From the NCBI GenBank assembly GCA_013423385.1, contig BLZA01000030.1, positions 1 through 64,000 on the forward strand: DNA of 64,000 bases, written 5' to 3'. Shown here in pieces: positions 22,406 to 32,373 of this stretch. This DNA comes from Naganishia liquefaciens (taxonomy: Eukaryota; Basidiomycota; Tremellomycetes; Filobasidiales; Filobasidiaceae). Position numbers and translations under genes: made by a program. The notes below the pieces were generated by a model. The model worked only from the letters and a program-made list of their open reading frames with translations. It did no database searches and was not told where the DNA came from. Positions within the stretch are counted from its first letter, which is position 1, and each line of letters begins with the position of its first letter.

Positions 22406-24694
22406 ATGAATCCCCTTCTCAAGGTGAGCCCTTCCCTTTCTTATCTCCTCGCCCTCGCCCTTGCCCTTTTCCTCTCTCCGCACATCCCCCTCCTTGACGT
22501 CCCCCTCCTCCCGCGGACATGACGTCACGACTAACGCCCTCCCTCCCTCATCCCATCAGAACAAAGTCGACCTCTCGGTACGGTCCTCTTTCCCTCCTCT
22601 CCCAGTGCCTGCCTAACCCATCGTCACGCTCCGCCCGCTCCGCCCGCCCCGCCCCCGCCCCGCCCGGCAGACAATGTCCGAGCAAGAACGCCAGCTTTTC
22701 CAAAAGTATGGGAAATTGCCCAAGAAGAACGTGCTGACGAGCATGCAAAAGGTAAGCGTCGCCGCGCGTCCGCCGTCCGCGCTTCACGCTTGACGTTCCA
22801 CGCTTATGCCCTGCCCCGCACAGGAAAGGAAATACTTTGATTCGGGAGACTATGCAATGCACAAGGCTGGCGTTGGGGCAGAGTTGCCCGTCGGGAGTGC
22901 GATTGCCACGCCCGAGAGGTGAGTCCCCGAGCGAGCCGAGCGCAGCGAGGATGGGAGGCGCCGCGGGCGCGCGAGAAGCCCTTCGAGCGAAGCGAGAATA
23001 CCTCTCTCGTCGAGCGCAGCGAGGATAGGAGGCGCCGCGGGCGCGCGAGAAGCCCTTCGAGCGAAGCGAGAATACCTCTCTCGTCGAGCGCAGCGAGGAT
23101 AGGAGGCGCCGCAGGCAGGGATTCTCCGAGTGCGCCGTAGGGCGCGCGAGAAGCCCTTCGAGCGAAGCGAGAATACCTCTCTCGTCGAGCGCAGCGAGGA
23201 TAGGAGGCGCCGCAGGCGAGAATTCGTCGAGCGCGCCGTAGGGCGCGCGAGAAGCTCTTCGAGCGAAGCGAGAATACCTCTCTCGTCGAGCGCAGCGAGG
23301 ATAGGAGGCGCCGCAGGCGAGAATTCGTCGAGCGCGCCGTAGGGCGCGCGAGAAGCGAGAATACCTCTCTGGTTGAGCGCAGCGAGGATAGGAGGTATCG
23401 TAAACCAGCAAAGGAGGCGTCGCAGGCGAGCACGTCCCGAGAGCGCCGTCGGGGGCGCGAATCCCGGCCTCTGTCGAGCGAAACGAGAAAGAGCTCGCCG
23501 CCAGCAAGGACCGCGCAGGACGTCTTGGGTGTCCGCGAGCCGGACAGGACACGCCTCGCACAAGGATCTCGGCCGTCGCCGGCATCTCTCTCTTGGCATG
23601 CGGAGAGTGCGGCGGGTTGTGCAGAATGAAAGCCCAGCCGGGGGCCACGTCGCTGAAAGGCAAGGCTTGAAAAACTTGCTGAGCGGTTTCTCCGGGAAGA
23701 GACGCGCTTGGCGCGCGCGCGCCGGAAAGCGTGAGGACGGGTGACGAGCGTGACAATGCAGCACGAGACAACGCGGGCCGGCCAAGATCGACGCCATCCC
23801 TCCACCGCAGTCGCCTAGGTGATGGCGTGATTCGCCACAACGATGTATGGCCCATGAACGGGTTGGCCCGAAAACCAAAACGCGCACGCCGCACGGGCTT
23901 CTTCTCATATCCGTATGCTCCCGCCCAACCGCTGACTCCCTGCCCCCTTCTCCTTGGCCAGACTGCCCCACGCTCAGCCCCCCTCGCTCTCCTCGTCGCC
24001 CACCAACTCATCCAGCATGTCCCAATACGCACACCACCACTCATCCTCCTCGGCCTCTTCCCCGCCCCGAGCATCCGCCCTCTCCCCGAGCAACAGCTTC
24101 AGCGTCGCCCAATCCCCAGGGATAGCCATCCCCGGGGCATCCTCCACCGCCGCCGCCGCCGCCGCCGACCCGGGACTCGCCCGCTCCCCGAGCAAGTCGG
24201 GCGGGCTTTCCCCGAGTGGGAGCTTTGGCGCAGGCGCGGGCAGCGGGTTGACGGCGAGAAGACCGAGCGCCGGTGTCGGGGTCGCGAGTATTCCGATTCC
24301 CGGGTCGATCGCGCCCGGTGGCTTTGACTCGTGAGTGACCCCCCCCCTTCCGTCGCCCTGCCACCGGCATGCTCACCTCGGAGCGCCCGCCCGTCCGCCC
24401 GCTAGAACCCGCGTCAGCCCGCCCGTCGCCTTTTCCCCACTCTCATCCTCGGCCGTCCCGCCCTCGTCCTTTCCGATTCAAACATCCCACGCCACGGGGC
24501 CCAACCAGTCCGCCGCACACGTCGGCTCCATCGGCGCCCAGGCCGCAGGGATGCAGCCCGATATGTCCGGGAAAGGCATACAACATCATTCGAGCAGTAT
24601 CGGACATGGGAGTAGCCCCGTCAAGCCGAGTAACCTGAAGCGCGGGTTCGACAGGGAGACGGCGGCGGTGGATGAGCAGGCCGTGGAGGATTAG
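22406..24694 (+). CDS. IGO1: Endosulfine-family protein (Igo1/ENSA-like PP2A inhibitor)
   Basis: Six exons (22406..22423, 22560..22577, 22671..22751, 22824..22918, 23962..24330, 24406..24694) give 289 aa. Residues about 14-60 form the endosulfine core: LFQKYGKLPKKN...LTSMQKERKYFDSGDYAMHKAG. FDSGDY is the invariant site phosphorylated by Greatwall/Rim15 kinase, after which the protein inhibits PP2A-B55 and controls mitotic entry or quiescence. The remainder is a long Ser/Pro/Ala-rich tail, which makes it much longer than yeast Igo1 (about 168 aa). Exon 2 is only 18 nt. The fourth intron is 1043 bp against the usual 50-80 and is full of GC-rich repeats. Confidence 0.88.
22919..23400 (+). repeat. 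GC-rich hairpin repeat array inside the endosulfine intron
   Basis: Units of 65-100 bp built from GAGCGAAGCGAGAATACC, CTCTCGTCGAGCGCAGCGAG and GATAGGAGGCGCCGC, with the near-palindrome GCGCGCCGTAGGGCGCGC in three of them. The array starts within about ten bases of the 5' splice site. GAGCGCAGCGAGGAT recurs about six times. The same family fills an intron of the glutamyl-tRNA synthetase gene. The rest of this intron (23400-23961) holds only weaker echoes. Confidence 0.9.
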
Positions 24695-25655
24695 GAAGGC
24701 GGGGAGGGGACAGCAGAGGGGCGCGCCAGCGGGTTGCGCAAAGACTTTCGGTCCGGGTCATCATCAGGTACTTGACAACGACATCATCACCCCTTGTTTC
24801 AGCAAAACATCGCGCGAAAGATGACAGCGTAACGGTGGCATTTGTACAATATACGGTATTTCCCACAATGCAACAACAATAATGTACGATCGAGGTCCCA
24901 GCCGACGGTGGCGGTCGTGGACTTTTGTGCGACAGATGGATCGCGTGCCATCATACGGCTTCGAATCTGTCGTCACTCGCGCCAACTTGACGGAAGGGCT
25001 GAGCGAGGACCGGACGCGTCGCCCATCCACTTAAAATTCTCACTTCAAGCCGCTTGTTCGCCTCGAAGAAATCCGGCTGTCTTGCACATCTAAAGGTGTG
25101 CCACATTCCGAGCTGCAAGGACATCCTTCATGTATTGTTTGGGTGCCTTCTCCCTCATCCAAGCTCCGAAGCGCAGACAGCGCGATGGTCTAGGTTCCAT
25201 GATTCGCTTAGCCCGGTTCGACAACATATTACAATGACAATCTTCACAAAGAGAGCCACCGCAAGCTCGACATCCATTTTCTCACCGCATGAAGCCTTGA
25301 TCTTCAAGCCAATAACGATGAGCGCAAATGACGCTAACCTTTCCATGACATAGCCGTGTTCAAACAGACTTGTATTTCATCAGCAACAGCCTTCCCAGCG
25401 AAAAAAAGTAGCTTCTACCTGGCGATCGCCACACCCTCCTCAAGCCAAGTGCCGCTCAAATTCTCCAACGCGAGAACGAATTCCAACTTGAGATCGCGAA
25501 ACGGCCAAACCTACATCCAAAGAATCGATATGACGAGCCACGATGTTTTGTTTTGCCATGAGACCTTCTGTAAGGGACCCTTTCGTATGTGCAAACAGAG
25601 CCATGGCCTCGGGAAGATTCAGTTGGAACTCGAAGAGAGGCTGAATAGCAGTAAG
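24695..25655. other. Intergenic spacer, no gene supported
   Basis: About 1 kb after the endosulfine gene. Short open frames on both strands, none with recognisable motifs. The right part (25155-25346, minus) may belong to the decayed BTB copy next to it, but I cannot show this. Confidence 0.4.
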
Positions 25656-25916
25656 CTAGCGCTGTTGCGCGATGAATTGAAGTTGCAGCGAAGACGCTTT
25701 CGGTGGGATGGGATCGACAGAAGGACCGGCTTCAAGCATATTGAGAAAGAGGGCGCTGCTGATTTGATTGAGTACTTTCATCACAACAATCTCTGCAGAG
25801 GTTCTTGATTCGCATGAGGCTTCGGGTAATTGGCGTGTATATGTAGCATCACCTTGTCCAAGTCTATCAAGTCTACATTCGTATTTGGATCCGCATATCC
25901 TTAAAATGTACGACAA
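25656..25916 (-). pseudogene. BTB-family gene remnant
   Basis: The minus-strand frame contains ALFLNMLEAGPSVDPIPPKA followed by SSLQLQFI. This aligns with the core of the neighbouring BTB gene (MFFREMFQDG, then GPIGFKESSWQLHFIFD) in spacing and key positions: F, M, G, P, K, SS, QL and FI. The frame ends soon after, and no N-terminal exon or C-terminal helical part joins cleanly. It is best read as a decayed duplicate of the BTB gene downstream. The evidence is one short alignment. Confidence 0.4.
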
Positions 25917-26473
25917 CGTGGGCGGGATTCATCTCTTTATGACCTCTCTCGAGGGAAACATTCGGGAAGAGTGTTCGTCTTGACCGCGTCGATGTGGTGA
26001 TTGATAATGCTCCGAAGGGCGTCCGCGAGCGTCAAAAAAGCGTATAAGCGCACAGCGGCGCTCGACAATGAAACAGCGCAAGGTTTGTACGATGTGTCGG
26101 TGAGTCGATGGCGGGGAATATCAAATGAGGGGAATGCTGCGTTTTGATACCTCGTCAAATCGATGGCGAACATCTATCGCAATAGACGCAACATGTGGGA
26201 TTGCCGATCACAGAATCGACAGGCGCGTTATGACGGATGTCCCAGCAGAAAAGTGTCCTACGAGCGTTTGTGAAGATCAGAGGCAAGAACCTGAGCCAGA
26301 ATAAATTGACATCACATTGTCTTCTGGTCTTAAATATCACACCGCCATTGAAAATGCATACCCTAAAACACTCATACTGGCAGGCATCACGGTCTAATCT
26401 GAGAACCTGACGAGCTGTATCTCGCATGCAGAGCGACTTGCGACTTTCCGAAATTTTCCTCCTACCCCCTCCT

Positions 26474-27315
26474 TCAGATCGTCATGGTGGGCACCGATAT
26501 CTCCATCAATTGCAGGAACCGAGTAGATGCAGACGCCCAGTCCCAGGAACATTCGCCCTTGGAGTTCTCCTTCAATGCCCGGCAATAGGCATAGTAAGCC
26601 TTCAATCCTAGTCCTTGATTCACGAACCACCAGCTCAAATTTTCAGGTGCTGGCGAATAGCAATTCAGCGGATGGTCCATACACAAGGGCTTGCTTTGGA
26701 TGAAGTATGACATTAAGACGGGCGTCTTTGAATGCTCGGCCATGTGATCCGTAAACTGAGATAGTGCAACTTTCGCAATCAGTGCGCTGGGAGGGTCACA
26801 TTGAACAGCGAAGGCGAGAGCTTGAGGTGGGCATTCTTTGGCGAAACGTGCGATCAGGCGATGCAGGAGGTCGTGCACAGAATCGAACATGTATTTTTGA
26901 CAAATCGGTGCCAATTCGATGAGATGAGATAGCTTGCGGCAGCGATCTGTGCCAAGATATCCCAGATGCGAAGCGAATTCGTCATAGGGCCTCTTGGTGA
27001 TCCGGTCGAAGATGAAGTGCAACTGCCAGGAAGATTCTTTAAAGCCGATGGGACCTTCTTGAGTGCCGTCTTGAAACATCTCGCGGAAGAACATGCCGTA
27101 AACAGATCAGCCCCACTTGCGCCTCGAGAAATTTCATAAAGTGATGCAGCTGACCTCTCTGCTCTTAGAAAGTAGTCGTGAATGCGGAACGCCTTGTTGT
27201 TAGCGCATACGATGACCACGTTCGTACTCGTGTCGTCGTAGTCTGGCATGTATTCTATGGTGCTCAGGTCGAAAGTGGAAGAGTGAAGCGTAACAAGATC
27301 TTGATCGTCCGCCAT
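26474..27315 (-). CDS. BTB/POZ-domain protein with a non-canonical splice acceptor
   Basis: Two exons (27315..27155 and 27095..26474) would give 260 aa. Exon 1 has the BTB start: STNVVIVCANNKAFRIHDYF then LRAE. Exon 2 continues MFFREMFQDG and the C-terminal helical part (HLIELAPICQKYMFDSVHDL, ALAFAVQCD). The intron sits at the phase-2 position seen in the related gene at 28776-30251. Its donor GTCAGC is normal and a CTGAT branch-like motif is present, but the 3' end reads TTTACGG instead of TTTACAG and no other AG restores the frame. Either the acceptor is mutated, splicing is unusual, or there is a base error. Such fungal BTB proteins often act as adaptors for Cul3 or in transcription; no role can be named here. 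Confidence 0.65.
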
Positions 27316-28775
27316 TGATGTTGTTTGGTAACTGATGTCCAGGATCCAGAAGGCAAGTCTGAAAGTTCCCCATTTAGTACATGATCGCCATAGGTGAACT
27401 CGGTAGCTACTGACTGATAACTAAAAGTTCGAGAGGGATCTGAAGATTCTGGCGAGCGTGCCGTGTGTCCGCTGGTACGGAAGCACGATGTCAGTATGCC
27501 ATCGACCATATGATCTCACTCACTAACACGACTGAGAGGAATACACACAACGAGTTGATGGAGACGTGTGGAGCATCCTCTCCTATATAATGTCCGCGGG
27601 CTGCCCTCCTGTCTTGATACACACATCGCCCATCAACCCAGCCCATCACGGATGATTGATGGAATTTTGATGGAAGGAAGCCAAAGGAGGCAGGAGACGG
27701 AGAGTCGCGAATGACATAACCGGGATCATCCACAACGCAAAGATACGGCTGCCGCAATGGTGGATTTGCACTGGACACAGTCTATATTTGAAGACAGATG
27801 GACAGGTGCAAAGGGCTTGTCTTAAGTTCTTCGTTGCCTGACGGTCCAAGACGACAGCTCAGAATAAGTCGGAATCCATCCGCACCAAGAGGATTGAGTC
27901 ACCCCTGATGCGCCGTGTGCCGCGACACGGTGACAGTTCTTCGATAGAAGGGGCGGGATCTGAAAGAAGTGACATGGTTGAGTGGAACCCTCCAAGAGGT
28001 TTCATCTCGACAGCAAGGAAGTTACTCAGACCCCGGAGAGTGCAGTCCGCCTGTGACGAGGACGCCCAAGGCGAATGCAAGAGTCGGGATCGTTGCGGAC
28101 AAACGGCGGTGATTGCCGACGATTTGCCGACGCCATTTCAATTGTCTATGTGCAAGGCACATTTGCCATCGAGAGCCTTCGAGATATTCGTGTTGTAATT
28201 GAGGCCTTTCAAAAATCCGTGTAATAGCTGTCCTACTTCCCTATCCTTTACGCAAAGAACGACGCCGCAAGCCCTCTTACATCTGGCTGAATTTGAGCTA
28301 GCCAGACCCGAATGTAGAGCAGTCTTCGCGAACAGCCGCAGATTACCATTTAATAACTCGACAAGGAGCTTCGATATCATGCGCATTTAACGACCCAAAT
28401 ACAAACACATGTGCAAAAGTCGCTTCAAGGGAACAAGCAGAAATGGAAGTGTACATACATGAGTCAAATTCGCAGAATATTGGAACGCATGCATGCTAGA
28501 TGTACTATCATCACAACTGTTCGAAATTAAGGTTACGCTGTTCCTGGTGCTGATGATATTCTTGATATTTGGTTTCCCGTCAGCCGTCATTCGAGACGAT
28601 GGTATCTAGATCATTCCGTTGCTGAAGTCTGCAAGGTCTTCGATCGCTGTTGAATGCAGAAAAAAAACTCATAAGGTCATGATACCCGATTTCGCGCCCA
28701 ACTGCACGAGAGTTCTTCTTGCGGCTGTCCTTTGGGGAAGTTGATTCAAACCTTGACGATAGCCGCCCGATGTAT
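27316..28775. other. Intergenic spacer, no gene supported
   Basis: 1.45 kb between two BTB loci. A CTATATAATG sequence at about 27582 could be a TATA element for the minus-strand gene starting at 27315. The open frames here lack protein-like pattern. Confidence 0.4.
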
Positions 28776-30251
28776 TCAGCATTCGTCATCGACTGCCGCG
28801 AGAAAATGCACTGCCACTCTTTGCCAATAGTCGGCTTCGTCAGGCTTGCACCCCTCAGCGACGATCGCTCGCATGGCAGAGTCGAGCGCGAGATGCAAAG
28901 TGCACACCGAAGGAATGGTAGTCCGCTTCCGATTCCAAGCTACTTCCCAATGCGCGCGCTCGATAATGGCCCAGTATTGCGCGTCGCATGCCACTGCGAG
29001 ATCTTTATCGAAACGGACAATGGCATGATGCGCAAGCGTGCGGTCAATCGGTGACTCTCTAAGAGCGAACCCAAGTGCGAGTCGAGGATTCGTCGCCGCA
29101 TGTGCGGGAAGAATGTTGCGAATCATCTTCATCGCTCGTATTACCTCAAATTCTTAGGCGATATTATGCAAGCGAATGAGGTCGCTGCAGTCGGTCAAGG
29201 TCCCGCTACACAGAGATACGGCAAGAGCTAGCTCGGCGTCGATGCCGACTTGTTTCTCGGTCATGCATTTGAGCAGAAAGCTGACGACTTGATGTGGTTC
29301 TGGAATATGCAGCACGCCACTGTATCGTTGCGACGCATTGAAGAGTAGAGGACTGTCGACCGTCAAATCATCATTCGTGCTTCCAAAACTATGTTTGAGT
29401 ACCTACCTTGCCTTCTGAAGTACCGCAAGCGGAATCATGAAGCCAACGCAATCGATACTGACAAGCATAGCACAACGGACAGCCGCATCCGAAATGTTGA
29501 AGTCTTCGTGTAGGCGTTGAACGCAATGATACAGTGGACCACCATTCAAGCCATGTCCAAGCGCTTCTTGCGCTCTCGCCCCTGCTAGCTGATACATGCA
29601 CTGACCTCTTGGCGTAAACGTCTGATCGCTGGCTTGGAATGCTTGTGGCACATGAAAGGGTTGGAAGACAAGAACTCTCCCAAAGGAGACTCTTCGCGAC
29701 GCCGGATATCTTTCAGGGGAGATGATCAAACCTAGAGCGTTCCGCAAGCTAGGTAAAGAGCGGGAAGGGTAATTTGCGGCTTGACCATCTGGCGGCGCGA
29801 CCTGTGACGTCTGGGGAACAGGTTGAACTAGAGGCGTTGTCATCGCCAGAGCAACCTTGGGACTATCGACGGCATGTATGACTGGCGAAATAGGTATAAG
29901 GAGCGAAACGGGCGATAGATTTGGAGAAAGGACGATCGGATCATCTGCCGTGCCAAGTGCGTCGGATACTTCAATGCTCTCAGAAGACCTTGCCACTTCT
30001 CCATTCTGCGCAGCATCGACAAGTCGGTCAGGCGATGCATATAGATCTTTGGCATATTCACCGAATGTCGTGAATGATGAAAGGTCGATAGCTTTCTCGG
30101 TAACCGATTCTCGAATGCAAGAACTAATCATGCTGTCGGTTTCCGTCTGCAAAGAAGCTACTGGTTGTAGTATCTTGAGGAGTGGCTGTCCAGGTGTCGC
30201 AGAGGGCTTCATAAAGAATTTTCCGGGCGCCCTTTGAGTATCGCTGGTCAT
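28776..30251 (-). pseudogene. BTB-domain gene interrupted by an in-frame stop
   Basis: Exon 1 (30251..29407) encodes a Ser/Pro-rich N-terminal half and then the BTB start (ISDAAVRCAMLVSIDCVGFM, AVLQKA). A canonical phase-2 intron (29406..29353) leads into SPLLFNASQRYSGVLHIPEP and the rest of the BTB core. At 29156..29154 a TAA interrupts LIRLHNIA*EFEV, exactly where relatives have an aromatic residue. The same frame then stays open to 28776 with the expected C-terminal helical part (MIRNILPAHAATNPRLALGF). One nonsense change in an otherwise coherent gene suggests recent loss, or a truncated product of about 348 aa. Confidence 0.6.
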
Positions 30252-30590
30252 CCGGCCTGACGAGGGCTGCTATGGCTTTTGGCGGTGGCGGTATAGATAG
30301 GAGAAAACTTCTCGAGTGGTCGTCTGGACGGGAAACTGTGGCCGGGAGAGACTGTTTAGAGGATCAATATGGGTCGTTTTGGTGAAGATGACTGGATAAG
30401 ACTGCGATGTTGCTGAAGGAGTGATCAGCCCTTCAACTCTCATTACATTGAGAAGCGTCAACACATGGGCTAGAATAGACTTCGCGTCTTCCACGGTCGT
30501 GTCTCAGCGCATCAAGGATATTCGCCTCGGGGGTGCCTGATCGCGCTCAAGTCCTTTACGCTGAGCACCATGTCCTTATACTTATACAAT

Positions 30591-31013
30591 TTAGGCGATA
30601 CCTTCACATGCGTAGTTGATGATCCAAACTGTTGCGAAAGCCAAAAACAGCTCAACGTACTGCACAACCTTGGCAACGATATCCTTGGGAGCGACATCGT
30701 GAGATATTGTGCAGTGCGATGGAGTCCCTTGCTCTGATGATGCTTGCACTAAAGCCTCTAGCGGACTTGCGGATTCTAAGATTCTGGAGGGTCTTGAACA
30801 TGTAGTACTGAAGCCCAAATTCACAATCACGAAAGTTGAACGAAGATTCGGACTGACATTGGATTGCGATTTGATCAAGAAATCCCTTCTGAGCCATGGC
30901 GCCCGGTAATATCTTTCTTGAATCCTAGTTTGCAACACCCTTGCGCTTCCGCTAAGACTTGCAGAGCGGTACGTGTGGCCCCTTCCAGGACCAAGAACCG
31001 CTTCACGATGCAA
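30591..31013 (-). pseudogene. Probable BTB-family remnant
   Basis: Contains SASPLEALVQASSEQG followed by TISHDVAPKDIVAKVVQYVE, which matches the spacing of the BTB core segment (ASPLLFNASQRYSG...IPEP...VVSFLL) in the adjacent locus. Upstream and downstream frames do not assemble into a gene; a further open frame at 30494..30270 may be its tail. Weak evidence; an unrelated unknown gene cannot be excluded. Confidence 0.3.
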
Positions 31014-31311
31014 TGTGATGGATGTTCAAGCTGAAGTGCAGGACCGCTTAGAGCTTACGTCACTTCCGATCGGGGTGATCGACTCGACACATGCGCCCGA
31101 GATCTGGGAGCATCCATTTATTCTTTCCTTCTACTGCATGGTTGATAAATATCGTGTTCACAACAGCTACTGCAATTTCAAGCATCCCAGGAGAATACTT
31201 GCGCCCGTTTGGAAAGAATACCGTCTTGCAGTAATCGGCAAGGAGGGATAAAGACCTGGAAACAAGACAAACTCCGACAAGAGCACTTTCATTTTGAAAC
31301 GCGCAATGACA

Positions 31312-32168
31312 ATGTCGAACAAAGGCAATGAACCGGACATCAAGGTTCTGATGGTCTGCCTAGGGTGAGCCTTCAAAAGTTGAGCCGTGGACAATGCTGA
31401 TATCCCTGCGGGTAGAAAGTGAGTCTCCCCTCGGATCATTATTCTGGAAATTGCCCTAAAGACGCACATCACCTCGCTCTCCCAGCATCTGGTAAGCATC
31501 AATCGCTCCTCTCTCAACGAAAACAGGCACCTTGACTAGGTTCCTCTCGCCTCATAGTCGTTCCCCGATGGCTGAAGCCGTTTTTGCTGCCCGCGCACGT
31601 CTCACCCCGCTCGCATCCCGTATAAAGATCGACTCGTGCGGCACTGCGGCATATCACGTCGGCGAGACACCGGACGAACGGACGGTCTCGACTTGTCGAA
31701 AGGTGAGTTCTGCGACGGCGATTTGAGGAGTAAAAGCTGATGGGGAACAGCATGGCGTGCCGATTGATTCGCGCGCGAGGGCGTTGAATGCTGCTGATTT
31801 CCGGAATTTCACGCATATTATCGCGATGGATACGAATAAGTGAGTCTTCCTGCGCGTGATATCGTACATATCTAATCATTCATAGCCTTCGCAACATCAT
31901 CGCCGCTCGTCCACCGCACACGCCGGCCAAAATCCACCTCTTCTCTTCCTTTTCGCACGACCCGCTCATCGCCGACGCGTCACCGCCGAAAAGCATCGTC
32001 GATCCGTACTACGGCGGCATCAACGGGTTCGAGACGTGCTATGAACAGTGTGTGGATTTCAGTGATGGATTCTTGGAGATGTTGGCAGATGGGAGGTTGG
32101 ATGGGGTACAGGGGGAGGCGCAGGACTTTGTCAAGGAGGTCAAGAAAGGGAGGAAAGCCGGGTTGTAG
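31312..32168 (+). CDS. LTP1: Low-molecular-weight protein tyrosine phosphatase with 3-nt and 6-nt microexons
   Basis: Six exons (31312..31364, 31416..31418, 31486..31491, 31558..31702, 31751..31839, 31886..32168) close in frame to 192 aa. The catalytic P-loop is spread over four of them: ...VCLG ends exon 1, exon 2 is AAA, exon 3 is CATCTG and exon 4 starts TCGTTCC, which together give VCLGNICRSPMAEAV, the exact C-X5-R-S signature of this family. IAMDTNN and DPYYGG follow, the latter with the general-acid Asp. All introns involved are GT-AG and 51-67 nt long. The enzyme dephosphorylates phosphotyrosine in the cytosol. It is somewhat longer than the usual 155-165 aa. Confidence 0.85.
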
Positions 32169-32373
32169 TTATTAGACAACATGAAGTCCGATACAGAACA
32201 ATACGTCGCTCTCTAATCATGTCACTCGTCCTCTAGATCGATGCGTACTACTCGGGAATGCATCCTTGTAACGCAGCCATATCGACGCCCTACCATAGGA
32301 GCCGCGTCGCCTCTTGCATCACGTGACCCGCCATAACGTCACACAGCCGCGATCGGAAACGCCCAAGCTGGCT

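Noticed and set aside
22919-23400. CRISPR-like array
   Set aside because: The repeats have no unique spacers of constant length, the locus is an intron of a fungal gene and no cas gene is present.
22548-24074. 508-codon open frame on the minus strand across the endosulfine gene
   Set aside because: It is rich in repeated RREYSRFARRASRA-type peptides produced by the intronic GC-rich repeats, and it overlaps clear endosulfine exons. It is a by-product of base composition.
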